A stretch of 64,000 nucleotides of DNA, taken from assembly GCF_027744825.2 (NCBI RefSeq), contig NC_071342.1, positions 22,288,501 through 22,352,500 on the forward strand. The letters are read 5' to 3'. Shown piece after piece: positions 43,451 through 55,528 of this stretch. The translations under genes were made by a program, and so were the position numbers. The stretch comes from Synchiropus splendidus. Its lineage: Eukaryota; Chordata; Actinopteri; Syngnathiformes; Callionymidae. A model generated the notes under the pieces. It made no database searches, was not told the DNA's origin, and saw only the letters and a program-made list of their open reading frames with translations. Positions within the stretch are counted from its first letter, which is position 1. Each line of letters starts with the position of its first letter.

Positions 43451-44440
43451 TCCATTCATTCTAGGTTTAGTGACGGAGGTTGGGGTTAGTCATTTCTAGA
43501 TTCTGTTAAGTGACAACATAACACTGTGAGTTGTAAACAGAGGACATAGTTTTTATCAGTGTGTAACCGTCACTGTTACCACGAGCGGCATTCAAACAGA
43601 GTGATTTGTTGGTCTGACACGACGTGCGAATGCCATCACCCTTCCGCTCATGAGTCTGAAGAGCGGCGTCTGACTGTTCACCATTTGCATGTGAGAGTTT
43701 TCAGGAGACCTTGTCATGTCAAGCTGAACTATCGACGGTTTCCCCGCCTGGCATTAACCACTGATCAATGCCATTGATCGGACGACTAGGAAGACTGCGG
43801 GAGTTCATTTGCTCGCATACATTTGTGCTTCTCTCAAGGCCGCAGAGTTGCGGAAAAACTCATCACCTCCTCCTCATTAACACGCACGGGTTCGAATTAA
43901 TAAGCTGCCGATACCTTTTTCTTAAATAGCTGGACCTTGTAATGCAGCAGTTATGACACCTGAGGGTTGAATGATGCATTAGCAGAAACATAATCAGGTG
44001 AGAAAGATTTTTTTTTTTTCCATTCAGCACTGTGTGAATGTTTCATTCTTTTATTTTCCTTAAGAAAAATTGGAAAACAACGGAATACGCTGAGTTGTTT
44101 CCAAGAAGAAAAGCACAATTTTTTTTTAATTTTATTTTTGTTCTGGTGATTAAAAAGACTAAAAAAGAACAAAAAAACAAAACATACAAGAGTTCTTTCT
44201 TTTGTTGGTGTCAGATTTTGATAATGAAACCACCTTATAGCGATTCTTGAGACACGCTGGGATTTCCATCCGGCGAGTGATAACGCTCATAAGTTCTCAA
44301 TGAGCCCTTCAAAATACTGAAATAATGATAATAATAATGCAAAGTGTGTCACTTGATACAGCCGTTCAAAAGAAACGATGGGTTCTTACTTTAAACATCA
44401 TCTGTAGTTTTAATTCTCTTAAATCTGTAGGTTTAATTCT
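43451..44440. other. No gene recognised; A/T runs 44005-44190
   Basis: Unique sequence to 43990, then A- and T-rich DNA with homopolymer runs near 44007, 44119 and 44171. Confidence 0.5.
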
Positions 44441-44451
44441 CTTAAATGAAG

Positions 44452-44527
44452 TATATATATATATATATATTTAGTTTTTTTTTCATGTTTTTATGACAAA
44501 TTCCATTCGAAATATATATATATATAT
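44452..44527. repeat. Paired (TA)n arrays
   Basis: Two TA arrays, 44452-44471 and 44512-44527, are separated by about 40 bp of T-rich sequence. Confidence 0.85.
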
Positions 44528-45395
44528 CCATCTGCTGACTCAGCAATATTTTCACGTTTACCTTAACTTGGGCTCTGAAGCTTCCTGAAACTCAACCTTT
44601 AAAGTTCTTGTCCGTTCTGTTTTCCCTGTCAGCGTTTCCAGTAGAAGAGGCTGCAGTCCAGCATGAACCAGAGAAGTAAGGCGTGACAGAAGTGAGAGTT
44701 GGCTTTAGAGTTGCTCCGGTTGCTGAGAAGGGAAAGTGCCTGAACAAAGTCGAGCAGTAAAGTCTGCCCTACATGTGACCATCAGAGGTTTATTGCCGCC
44801 TCTCTGCGTCTCAATCTTTTCTCTGCAAAGCCACGAAGGTCCCTGATGCCAGCAAAGGTCAGTGTTGTGATTTATCTCTCCTCTTCAGGGAGGCCGTCTG
44901 TGGACAGGAGGTGCCCGACATGGCCCCCGAATCGCTGGTTTGATCCGACATTGGCGCCTCAGCTGACCAAACCTGAGAGGCTGTACGGAGAAAATCATGA
45001 GCCAGATGTTTGTGGCACTGATGAGCTCTGTGGGTCGATGTGATGAAGGTTTCCACACGCAGTCCTGCTGGATGTACATCGACAAACGGATCCCAGCGTG
45101 AAGCCGACTGGGCGAGATGGAGGGAGGGCCGCTCCGCCACGCCACTCGGCTGGAGCCCACATTAACCCTTGTGCGTGTGTTGGTGCGTGCGCAGCAGCAG
45201 TCGTCGCTCTGGTATTCCTACATACGTTAGCTGTCCAAATACCCCCCGCCGCCACCTCCACCCCCCCTTACCCAGCACGCACACATCAGACCCCCTGTGG
45301 TGCGACAGAGTGTAGATATTCATTCTGCCAGCAGAAGAGGGCGAACACAAAGGCAGAGAGCGGTCGGTAAAAGGCTGCAGGAGAGTGGACGGCTG
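44528..45395. other. No gene recognised
   Basis: Unique DNA. Overlapping frames on both strands at 44846-45370 lack known domains. C runs lie near 45240-45267. Confidence 0.5.
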
Positions 45396-45900
45396 TGATT
45401 ATGGAGGCTATTTAGGCGGCGGTGGAAGCGTTCAAGTATCCGGCAAATCTGCATTTTGAACAGTCCCATCGCAGAAGAGCCGGCCACATGATTGCTGTCC
45501 TGAAAGTGCGCCGTGATAAACCCAGACAAGCAATAAACAGAAGTAGAACCTGGAAAAACGAGAGGCACGTCCGTGTGCCGACGTCCTGTTGACTCCTGTT
45601 GCTGGATCTATGAAAGCGCGGCGCCTCGGCAGTGGAGTCTGCCTCCGAACGTGTCATTAATAACTCAATCAAGAAGCAGAGTGCGGTTTTTCGGGGCATC
45701 AGCGAGCGTAAGAGAGAAAAATAAAACCTCAGGAGCTGACCTTTCTGTCACACCCAGCACCGGGCAGATCCATCAAGAGGGGCGAGGGAAAGAGCGAGGG
45801 AGAAGAATCAGAGATGTTAATGCCACATGGAGAAGGCGGCGCGGTGACTCACCAGCGCCGCGTCCCTAATGACAACATCAACCAGCTGTCGTCATGGCGC
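45396..45900. promoter_or_regulatory. Candidate CNE
   Basis: GCTGTGATTATGGAGGCTAT, CATTAATAACTCAATCAAG and GTTAATGCCACATGG lie in unique, CpG-containing DNA. Motif content only. Confidence 0.25.
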
Positions 45901-47218
45901 CGACCTTTACCATGGCCCTGGGTGGCCGCTGCTCCGCCACCGACGTAAACCTGACCCCTGACATTTCCACGGCTCGGTGCCACTGCGGGCCAGGAGAGGC
46001 GGGGTCAGGAGGGGGGTGACAACCATGTGACCTGGAGAGATGGAAGGCTGCTGGGAAGAGTCTCTGTGGCGATTTCAGTGCGTATAAGAATGATGGTGAT
46101 GTCATCGCCTTTGATGTGTGGTGACGTCATTATATTAAAGGACCATTAATGCTCACTGTTACGTACGGATCCGGTTACAGGCGGAACCTTCTGTCTTCGT
46201 CCGAATTTCTCAACAAAGCTTACGGGTTGGAGTCAAACGGAGCAGTACCGCTGGGAACCATGGGGGGCAGTGTTGCTGATACATAGCTCAAATGAGACAT
46301 GAAGAAGACGTAACAATGGCGGAAATTCTCCGTCCTCCAGACGCAGTATATTAATGGCCTCACCGACCGCCGCCACAGTGATACATTATCAATACGTCCT
46401 GGAGTTTGGAGTTTGTTGTTGTCATAAACCTTGACTCCCTCCAGTGGATATATTGGATATATGAACAGCAATTCTACCGTGAAGAACGCACCAGCCATTG
46501 TCTGCAGTCTGACATCACCACTGCAGCCGCACAACCATGAGGCCGTCATTTTATCGTGTAGAACAGCACCGATGAATGGGTCGATTGAAGGAAAGGGTTC
46601 TTTCAACCACATCATGTTTACGGGAGATAAACTTTAGTGATGTCATCAGAAGGAACCCTGGATCACAGCGTGACTTTCCTACACTGCAATATCATTTAGT
46701 CCTTTCTATTATTCTTGAACGTACATTTAAATTCAGTTCACGAAATGACATTTAATTCCGGCAAGCAAATAGTTCAATTCATTCAGTATGATAGAATCAA
46801 AATATGTTGCAGTAGAACGATAAAGCAAAAAACACAGTTGTATTCTGTTTGCGTACATGATCGGAGTAAGTGTATCACAGTATTATTGAAAGGACTCCAA
46901 ACTTAAACTTGAAGTGAAACTTGTCTTGACTTGGGACTTGAAGCAAGCAGCTTGAGACTCGCAAAGCACTGACTTGGTCCCACCTCCACTGGTCCGTCTG
47001 CGTCTTGTCTCTGTTGTAAATATTTACACAAAATCCGCTTCATTATAAAGACCAGCAAAAACTCTTTGTGAACACAGACATGGTGTAGACAGTTGTGTTG
47101 TAAACCAAGTCAGATGGTCATGAGAGTCCAGACACTGTATGTGTTTCTAGTTTCTAATAAGGAGGTCAAGCCGATGCTTGTAAATAGTTCAGGCGACTTA
47201 GTGACTTCCTTGTCCTGT
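45901..47218. other. No gene recognised
   Basis: Unique-looking sequence. 46150-46640 has a repeat-like feel (AGAAGGAACCCTGGATCACA at 46650), but no second copy is present in the window. Confidence 0.45.
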
Positions 47219-47370
47219 GTTTTGTCGTGGGTCACGAACCAGCTATTTAGCGCATAGCGCCCCCAGCAGGTAAGAAAAAAAGGACATAGTCTGAGGCGCT
47301 GAGTCTGAACTGCAGGGGGCGAATCGGATTCAGGCCACACGGGACAAAATCCTCAGTGTGAAAAGCCCCC
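47219..47370 (-). mobile_element. TIR element, family 4, fragment (minus)
   Basis: TTTGTCGTGGGTCACGAACC, AGCTATTTAGCGCATAGCGC and AGTGTGAAAAGCCCCC (ending 47370) are the reverse complement of the first part of the element at 42394. The outer end is kept. The other two thirds are missing. Confidence 0.7.
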
Positions 47371-48510
47371 AAAAAAGATAAACTTATTATTATTTATTTA
47401 TTTTGGATTATTATTTTTATTTATTTTTTTATGAAACAATGATTTTTCTATTTTGTCTCAAAATAGCTCTGTGTGCAATTCCATTTGTAAATAAAATAAA
47501 TGAATAAATGCAGTCAGTAAGTGTAAATTTGACTCCGAACAAACAAAGGCGAGTGTATTGTGACAATGCAACATCGACGAACAGCCCCTGACCTCCTCAC
47601 TGAACCACAAAGAGAGAAGCGAGGAGCCCAGATAAAGGCCTGGACAGCAGGGTAATTCCCAGGGTAAAGCGAGGGACAGAAATATAGGTAGACATTCAAA
47701 GGCGAGGGAGACTGGCAGAGATAGCAGGCGCGGGAGATAAAAGCTGTAATACACGAAATTAATGGTGGTCTTCACAAGAAGTACATGAATCACAGTCTTC
47801 CCCAACCGTGAGAGCAAGACGGACGAGACATGAGAGAGCGAGCTGCTAACTACGACTTCAAAGGTCTTTGCATTTAACCAGAGTCCTGACGACGTGACAG
47901 AGGACAGAGGCAAGACAAGAAATCTCACTTTTTAATTGCCTCCATGACTTTTGGAAGAGCCCTGCCGAGTCGTCTTCGACACCCATGAGCCCCGACTCAC
48001 CGGCATCCAGTTTCCTAGTTTATAATAGCAGTGTTATAATAGTCTAATAGTACAGGAGCGGATGTAAATGGATACAACCATCGGTAAAGCAGGCAGGTGA
48101 ATGTGTTATTGTTGGTGATGATGAAGTGTATCTGCCTTCATCGTCCTGCTCAGTGGCCTCCAGGTCTCACAAGGCGGAGCAGGATCCTGACAACAGCAGG
48201 GCGAGATCTACACACGAGCGGGAATTAAACAGCGAATGTTCAGCGGATGCTACAGTCGGAGACGAGCACCGCTTCACACACAAGCCGGCGCTCCTCTGTG
48301 TGTCACCGCTGGTCCCCGCCGACCCCCTCCCCCTCCCGCCACCGTTGTTCTCTGGACCCTGTTCAGGCCCGTTCACGTGAGAATAAATCTTTGTAATTTG
48401 AAAGTGACAAGGAGGAGATTTATGAAAGTATGAGGGCCTGTTTCTGCCTGAATTTATAGTGCAGAGCAAGGGATATGCAGATGAGAGTGCAAAGGGTGTT
48501 GCAGGTACAA
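47371..48510. other. No gene recognised; T/A-rich 47385-47450
   Basis: A TTATT-rich patch is followed by unique DNA. A frame on the minus strand (47928-47458) has some hydrophobic stretches but no domain that I recognise. Confidence 0.45.
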
Positions 48511-48513
48511 GCA

Positions 48514-48556
48514 GATGTGTTTGTGTGTGTTTCCATGCGTGTGTGTGTGTGTGTCG
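48514..48556. repeat. (GT)n microsatellite, interrupted
   Basis: TGTGT runs at about 48518-48530 and 48539-48554 separated by TTCCATGC. Confidence 0.8.
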
Positions 48557-48559
48557 TGA

Positions 48560-50140
48560 CAAAGTGGTGGTCGGTGCATCTTCATCTTTCATGTGTTACA
48601 GCGCGCACCGTGGCCTTGCCGCAGTACGGTCCGCTTTAAGACCTGCGCTCAGGAGCAGCCGGTACCACGGTCAGCCTGCTTCCAGCGCGACTTTGAAGTG
48701 ATGTAAAAGTATTTTGAGAGCCATCAACACATTGAACACCCATCAAAAGTTGACAAGAAGGAATCAGGTGAAAGTTCACCACCGCTTGATTTCGCCGGTC
48801 GATGTCACGGGTTCGGCCACCCGTCACGCGTCAACACATCGGTTGGGATCTGAAAACCTCCCGGGGACAGAAGCAGACAGCGGCGACTCTGTTGTCTTCA
48901 GTGCTCCAGAGTAACGTGATTTGGAAGGTTGGGTCGGCTGCAGCAAGCCTTGTGACTCTCACTGACCCGATCACATGACTGCTCCGGCTCATGTCCGTGA
49001 GCATCAAATGATGGCTGCGGACGTGAAGGTGACCACGGAGTGTTCTCCTCGGAGAGGGACGCAGATTCCATACCCCCTGATCTTTAACCTGGCTTCACTT
49101 GTGTTGGTGGCAGGAGCTTTCTAGAACACTGCAACAGTCCAGTCACAGCAGCTGAACTGGGGATGGTCAAAGATCATAGAGAGAGAGCTGCGAAGACCCA
49201 CAGAGGAATCAGGGTTTGATCTCATCAGATGTTTTTTTTTTTTAAACATAAATAAATTACTTTAAATTAAAAATAAAAATAAAACCTTTTCTAGCCACGG
49301 CAGCCTTGGTTCAGTGAAAAAATCCCAGGCTCACCACCAGAGGAACCTCAGCCAAAGCGCACTGGTGCTTAAAGTCCTGTAGAAAATCCCCATTCATTCG
49401 TGAAAAACTGTAGCTACTGACACTGGCTTGTTATTTTGCCAGGATATTTGCTGAAACAAATAGCAGAAAATGTATTTGTTTCAAATGTGTCCAGAAAGGA
49501 GCGGCAATATGGCAAAATATACCATGATGTATTTATGTATTTACTGACTTTAAACTACTGTTTTGATTTGATCACTTCTCTTTTGCATGGTTTTATTGTA
49601 GTTTTGAGTTTCCAGACAAATCCTTAGCTTCTTTGCCTGAACTTGCTTCATAAAAACAATGATTCTTCCTCTCTTCACACTTATTTTGTTGTGCATTTAG
49701 TTTTTCTCCAACTTTTAAACCACAAAGTGAACTCAGTCCATGAGTATCAATAAAGTTTTGAAGTGAGACGTCACGTTAGCTGTTAGCTCTGCGGTGCAGA
49801 CAGTCTTTGGCCTGGTGGCAGCTCCGACAAGGATCCCTCCCTCCCTCCCTCCATGGTTCTGTGGTGAAGGTGTGTGGTCCAGTTAGAGGCGTGTCAGCTT
49901 GAAAAACAGCTGGAAGTTGCGCATTTGACGACTTTGACTACACTGCCAACATATTGATTTGATCTATGGCGCCAGATAAAACAGCTGAAAGGTTTCATCT
50001 TTGATTCTTTTTTGCCAGAATGTTGTTTTTGTTTCATTCTGGATGACGGTTCAAACACCATTCACACTCTTTCACCTCCTTTTTGGCTCCCTTCTTCCGA
50101 GCCACGTGAGGTCGTAATCGCTGGCCGTTTCCAACCTCAC
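48560..50140. other. No gene recognised; A/T-rich 49230-49290
   Basis: Unique sequence with a T run and AAATAAAA words at 49230-49290, and a CCTCCCTC run near 49835-49852. Confidence 0.5.
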
Positions 50141-50400
50141 CATTTCCCCTGTGATCCATAACGCAGAGAGGTTTTAATGCAGCGAGTAATTACAATATGT
50201 CCCACCTGCTCGCTTCCTACTTCTCCACAGATAAAGACTCCTGTGCTGGCGCCAACAGACGGACGCGGAATATAAATACACAAATTATTCCTCAAGCTGT
50301 AATCTTAACACCCCCTTTATTTGTTCTCTTGAAATCTAATGAAATATGGGGATCTCTCTTTAATCATCCGGCATAAACAAGGTTCCTTCCATATCTGACT
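50141..50400. promoter_or_regulatory. Candidate CNE
   Basis: GAGTAATTACAATATGTCCC (50184), ATATAAATACACAAATTATT (50271), GCTGTAATCTTAACACCCCC (50297) and AAATCTAATGAAATATGGGG (50333), followed by CTTTAATCATCCGGCATAAA (50358), form a compact non-repeat AT-core block. It is among the best candidates by appearance. Conservation is untested. Confidence 0.35.
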
Positions 50401-50810
50401 TGATCCCGCTGTTGCTGGTGAGAATATCTCTTCTTTGCCTTGAGGGGAGATTGTTTGCTTGTTCCTGTCAGAGACGTGTGACTCACTCAACTGACTCAGA
50501 TTTGCTTGAGTCGTACGGGAGAGTAAGACTCATGTGACAGATTTTGTCCATCGTTGTTGAGTCTGGGAGCCGTTGAGTCAAATGTCGTACACGAGCGAGT
50601 CTCACTGGTGGAATCTCACATATCTGAACCAGTCCTCAGAGTGACTCTGTACAAGGTGGACATGAGTCGCTGGGACTATTGACTGGGAATTCACTTTAGT
50701 TCTTGCTGCTGTCTGACCCTATCTGTGTGTGAGGTTCACTTCATTTGAAATTCAGTGTGTCTCAGTAAATTCATCTCAAGTTATGTCGTCAGTTTCCCAA
50801 ACCTTGTGTG
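50401..50810. other. No gene recognised
   Basis: Unique DNA with scattered GAGTC/GACTC words that may be a decayed short repeat. Confidence 0.45.
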
Positions 50811-50815
50811 GATCT

Positions 50816-51389
50816 TGTCATGATTCCGCTTTTATTTTGGTCACGTGAGTCCTGTTTTGCTTTCTCCCTCCGTTCTTCCTGTTCCTGTGGCACACGGCTG
50901 GAGCCAATCCACCCCTGATCACCTGTGTATAAAGACACCTGGACTCCAGCAGCGTGTGCCAGATCGTCTCCTCTTGTTCCTGTGGTAAATTGGTTCTCCT
51001 TGTTTGTTCTCTGTTCTGTGCTGTCGTTTGTTCATTTTTCACTACACTCTCTGAAACCCTGGTGCCTGAGTTAGAGTTCAGTTCCTTCCTCTGTTTCCGT
51101 GTGTTTCCTGGTTTGTTCTGTGGTTTTACTATCTCTGTTGTTTCCAGATTTAAGTTTGTTTGACTCTCCCGGTTCGGTGACGTTTTCTGTTGGACTCTTC
51201 ATGTTTATGGACTTCTGCCGGTTTGGTGACTCTGTTTTGGACATTCAGACTTTGCTTTGTTTCTCCCGGTTCGGTGACGCTTTCTGTTGTGGTTTTTGTT
51301 GTTGTTAAACATTGAAATATTATTTCTGACTCGCTCCTGTGACTTTCACCACTGCGCTTGGGTCCCGCTCCACGTCTTGACTCGTGACA
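50816..51389 (+). mobile_element. Solo LTR, family 1, copy 2 (best preserved)
   Basis: It starts TGTCATGATTCCGCTTTTAT and ends GACTCGTGACA, flanked by GATCT on both sides (50811-50815 and 51390-51394), an exact 5-bp target-site duplication. The short ends TGTCA/TGACA are inverted, as in LTRs. TATAAAG lies at 50928-50934. Three sub-repeats with GGTTCGGTGACG or close variants lie near 51170, 51220 and 51268. No internal retroelement sequence flanks it, so recombination between two LTRs probably removed the body. The superfamily is not determined. Confidence 0.88.
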
Positions 51390-51394
51390 GATCT

Positions 51395-51735
51395 AATGTC
51401 ATCATCATGGTACGTGGCAGAGCTGGAACACAAGTCTCCTGCAGTTTAGGAACCAACTTCCTGAGGACTCTATGAAGTTCTTAATATTGGAAAACCTAAA
51501 CTTTCCAGCACATTTTCTTGAGTTTTTTTTCTGAACTCAAACGGCTCATTTCTTTAGTGGTGACGTCACTTCCTCTCTTTAGGATCCGTCACGAGCTCAT
51601 GGAGGTCTGACCTGCGCGACTCCTGCGTTGAGCTGTTTGTTGAGCGATTGTCACCTGAGAACTTTGTGTTCCCGCGCCTCCCTTCCTCTCCATTGTTCCT
51701 GAGTGGCTTCTGCTTCCCTCGGAGTAAACACAACT
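51395..51735. other. No gene recognised
   Basis: Unique-looking sequence. Confidence 0.5.
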
Positions 51736-52165
51736 CTGTAATTAGCCGTCTCTCTTCCTCTCCCCGAGCCTTTCATCGCCTCGCTCTCGCTGCTGTTCAA
51801 ACTGATGGATGTGATTAGAACCGCTTTTAAATGACATTGGAAGTTTGTGTGTGTAATGACTCAGATTAAACGCCGGCGTTATTATGTAAAGGCTGACGTT
51901 AATACGAGGTCTCCGAGTGGCGCTCTGTGTACACGGCGCCGTGATACTTCTGCCGAATGTATTTTATCGGACTGATTTTTCGGATGATTGAGCGTAATGC
52001 CCGCCGCTCGGAGTCAGACTCTGTACATCACTGGCAGCCATCTGGGATCATTACCAAAGATTCATTTCAATATTTGCAGATTGTGTATGGTAAATATGCG
52101 GCCGCCCTTCATCATCGTGGACATAATGATATTATAAGAAAGTTTGGCGGCTAATAAATTGGTTT
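51736..52165. promoter_or_regulatory. Candidate CNE cluster
   Basis: CTGTAATTAGCCGTC (51736), GACTCAGATTAAACGCCGGC (51858), GACGTTAATACGAGG (51894), CATTACCAAAGATTCATTTC (52048), GGTAAATATGCGGCC (52089) and GGACATAATGATATTATAAG (52120) lie in 430 bp of unique DNA. Its look matches vertebrate developmental CNEs. Untested. Confidence 0.35.
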
Positions 52166-52810
52166 GCTTTATATTTCAGAGGCGATCCGCGCGGCGCCGT
52201 GACAACTGCGGGGCCGGATCAAAACAACAAAGTGCCTCAGCTTCTCCTTCCTCTTCGCCTCCACTTCAGGACTCATGTCTTCACCTGAGCCAAGTCTTTG
52301 TTGAAACTATCTACCGAACAAAAGGGGAATGACTCGAGGATTCGCTCGCATTTAGGCGCCTGTGGCTGACATGACAGATTTCACTTCAGTCATCGCAGGT
52401 CACACACTAGCGCCAACACTTCTTTCCTGTTCAAGAAAGGGGGAAAATAAAAGGCACTAACCAGATGAAAGGTGGTGTTTCCACATGAAGAAACGTCAGC
52501 ACGAGGAAGTGATACAGTCAACCATTTGATTCATGAATAATAACACTAGTATTATTGTGTTTGATGATCTGACGCTTTATAAAAACTTGCCCTAAAATGC
52601 CCCTGTTCATCAGACAAGTTCATGTAATTTAGAATGAACGTTTTATAATTATTTCTGAGGCCGACTCTTCCTTGTTCACTCTCATTATGATCGGAGTGAT
52701 AGAAGCCAGGCAGCCCAACGCTGTTTTTCAGGCTGTAAACATTTGATTTGATCCGTGAGGAAGGCTTCATATTTGGCCCAAAGGCAGACATTCTCCCAAA
52801 GATCACAGCT
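52166..52810. other. No gene recognised
   Basis: Unique-looking sequence. Confidence 0.5.
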
Positions 52811-52813
52811 CGG

Positions 52814-52892
52814 GCATGTCCAAAGTTTGGCCCGGGGGCTATTTGAGACCCGTGATCTGATGTAATGCGGCCCTCGGCCTTTGTTATGAATG
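52814..52892. mobile_element. Fragment resembling a hAT-type teleost repeat
   Basis: CATGTCCAAAGTTTGGCCCG and GGGGGCTATTTGAGACCCG, followed by AATGCGGCCCTCGGCCTTTG, follow the GTCCAAAGT..GGCCCGCGGGCC pattern common in fish genomes. Only one end is recognised. Confidence 0.45.
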
Positions 52893-53940
52893 TATCAGTT
52901 GTGTGTCATCGGCTATGGCAACGTCACATCAGCTCTGTGTGACACGGTTAGTGGCATGGAGTGGGTCTTCTAAATACTGTCCACCCTGTTCCCTGTCAGT
53001 CCGTTTTGACATTTTCAGTTCAGCAGTAAACAAGTTCAAGATGTTTTGAAGATGACGAAGGAGTCCGATGATGATGCACAGGTTTCCAATGGGAGCAACC
53101 AGGAAGGACTCAAGAAAGTGTGGAAGTGGAGAAGAAGGGCTCAAATACTAAACTCGTAGAAGCAAAAGAACAAAACATTTAACCCACATATCTTGACAGA
53201 GAATCATGATAGTTTCATTTTCAGCTCAACTTTATCATGTTTTTACGGCTCTTTCAATAGGTGGTCACCGAGACCAGCTTTGCAACTGCTCACTGAACTT
53301 TGCAGATCCAGCCCTTGATCACGCCAGTATCACCACAGGACGACAACAACTCCACTCCAGAGTGTCAGTGCATCTCATTCTCCAGTACACTGGGAAGATG
53401 CGTTCCTTCGCTTTCCTTCTGTCTCTCCGACGGTCGCTTCGCTTTGTCTGCAGTGGCCGTTTGAGGAGAGCGCATCTCTGACCTTCTTCGGCGGAGAGTG
53501 ATGACAGCGGCGACGGGAGCTGACCTTGACATTCAGCATGCTAAATGGCTTCCTCCTCCGGCGGTCGGCAAATAGAGCGGCGAGCAGGAAGGAAGATGTT
53601 TGGCAATATAGCGGACACTGATCCGAAAGTGTTGCATGGGAGTGATGGAGTGGAGTTGGAGATACATGGATTACCGTAATTAAAGAGCGCACCAGAATAT
53701 TACGAGCTTTTCAAAACCATCTTTGAAAACGGGGGACCAGCAGAGACTAACTGGTGAAACAAATTGAATCAAGTTTTATTCCCATCCTTTCTGTCCCATG
53801 TGACAGAAGTTCCGACACCACAGCTGATCTCAGTGGCTCCTTCTCGATTCCAGACTTCCAGGAGATCGACTCTGTTGACGGAGCTGCGGACACGTGAGTG
53901 AAAACAGCACATTTTGAGCGCTTTAAGGTCAATAAAAAGC
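52893..53940. other. No gene recognised
   Basis: Unique-looking sequence. The frames on both strands at 53206-53690 lack domains. Confidence 0.5.
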
Positions 53941-53944
53941 CTCA

Positions 53945-54060
53945 GATTTCATCTGATTTCAGTCTGTAAGAATCCATATATTAGCCGTGCTGTTGTATTA
54001 GCTGCAGAGTTCAGACCGTAAGAAAAAAGTAGAGGCTTATAGTCCAGAAATTACTGTATG
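53945..54060 (-). mobile_element. Teleost DNA-transposon end (GGACTATAAGCC type)
   Basis: On the minus strand the sequence reads CAGTAATTTCTGGACTATAA GCC, then TACTTTTTTCTTACGG, TGCAGCTAATACAAC and GCACGGCTAATATATGGATT. This follows a very common fish repeat in which the words are GGACTATAAGCCGC and TGCGGCTTATA. A shorter piece, TTTTGGACTATAAGCTGCAC, occurs at 61993-62012. The family name is uncertain. Confidence 0.6.
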
Positions 54061-55280
54061 TTTGCAGCGTCATCTCTTGAAACAGTGAAGTTGTGTTGGT
54101 GTAGAGTGACTCGTCCTAAACCAATGATTTTACTCCGCCAACTCGTTCTGATCTTTGACTGTCTCTCACACTCAAATCCAAGTTCAAACACGTGAAGGTG
54201 AAGAAAGGTGATTCTCTGACGAGATGTCTCACTCCACCACAACCACCGCCGACCAAAGCACCTCTCTCTTCTGCGGCGCTGTCCTCCTCGTCCCGCTGAG
54301 AGGAGACGCTGGAGGGTGAAAACAGCGCTAACCTTTCCGCTTGTTTACACTTCTCGCGGCTGACAGGACCCGGCGACGGGCTGGAACGAGGGATGAGAGG
54401 ATGGAAACAGGGAGGTGACCTCTCCGAAGTTTACCCAGCGTTCCCACCACACATCAAGCCGCCTCTGGAGAGCCGGGGCCCTAATGAGAGACCCAAAGGA
54501 ATAGCTGCGATGTCACCTCCACAGAGCGCTGGGACGTTGAGACTGGCCAGGTGAGGCAGGTTGGAGTGAGGCTGCGCTGCAAAGACACGTCCGAGGTGGA
54601 CTCGCGCCTCGGAACATTCACTTTCCATGGTTACCTTGGTGAACTAACTCTGCTTCTGCAGGTTTGTTTTGAATGGATACGGTTCTCTCTCGGTGACTGC
54701 CAAAAACATCTTTCCAACTTTGGTTGCGTTCACTGACTTCGGGACATTTCCAGAATTCTTGCCGACTTATCGATCCTCCAACTTTCTCTGACGGCCGTCG
54801 CTAATTCACAGTTCCATTCCGTCAAGCGTGGTGGTTTTCGTTTTTGTGTGTGACAGCAGGAAGCTCCGGCGCTAACAAAACACTCTCAAAAACATCGGCT
54901 TTGTCGCTCCGTCCAATCAATGAGGGGTGTTTCTCTCTCGCCCTCTTCCACAGATGAATTAAAGCTCTTTGCAGAGACGCTGCCTTCGTCCTTCAGATGC
55001 AACACGACTGTGGAATGCCGCTGACCTCAGCAGGTTTTTGCACACACAAGTCAAGAGGTAAGTGAGAAAAGTAAACTCTCAAATCTCACAAAAAAATATT
55101 GATGTTTTCTTTTCAACGTTCAACTTGACTGGGTGTGTTGGCGTCGTGGCTGTTAAACTTCTGAATAGAGACGAATTAAAATCACGTCTCATCCTGCATA
55201 ACATGAGGCATAACTGCATTTCACCACCACCTTTATTTATGAAGTGGCCTGGAAGAAGAAGATGAAGGAGGGAGATTAGG
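54061..55280. other. No gene recognised
   Basis: Unique-looking sequence. Confidence 0.5.
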
Positions 55281-55281
55281 T

Positions 55282-55307
55282 ACTATATATGTATGTATGT
55301 ATCTATC

Positions 55308-55348
<41 letters not shown>
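55282..55348. repeat. (ATGT)n, (AT)n and (AG)n compound microsatellite
   Basis: TATGTATGTATGTATC is followed by ATCTAT, about 12 AT units and about 9 AG units. Compound arrays of this kind are often seeded by LINE tails, and one follows directly. Confidence 0.85.
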
Positions 55349-55349
<1 letters not shown>

Positions 55350-55425
55350 CTTAGACTTTCTTTATTGTCATTGCACAAAAACATATCACTATATTATGGC
55401 AACGAAATATATATATATATAGACC
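55349..55425 (+). mobile_element. LINE-type tail
   Basis: ACTTAGACTTTCTTTATTGT CATTGCACAAAAACATAT and GGCAACGAAATATAT match the general TTTATTGTCATTG..ACAACGAAAT tail of teleost LINE-derived copies. Only about 75 bp is present. Confidence 0.5.
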
Positions 55426-55528
55426 CCTCTGACCCTGTTAAATTTTTTCCCTTCAGTTATTGAACATCATACTATGAACATATTACTATGAGTAGATCAT
55501 AGTAATAATAAGTATGTATTTCCCAAAT

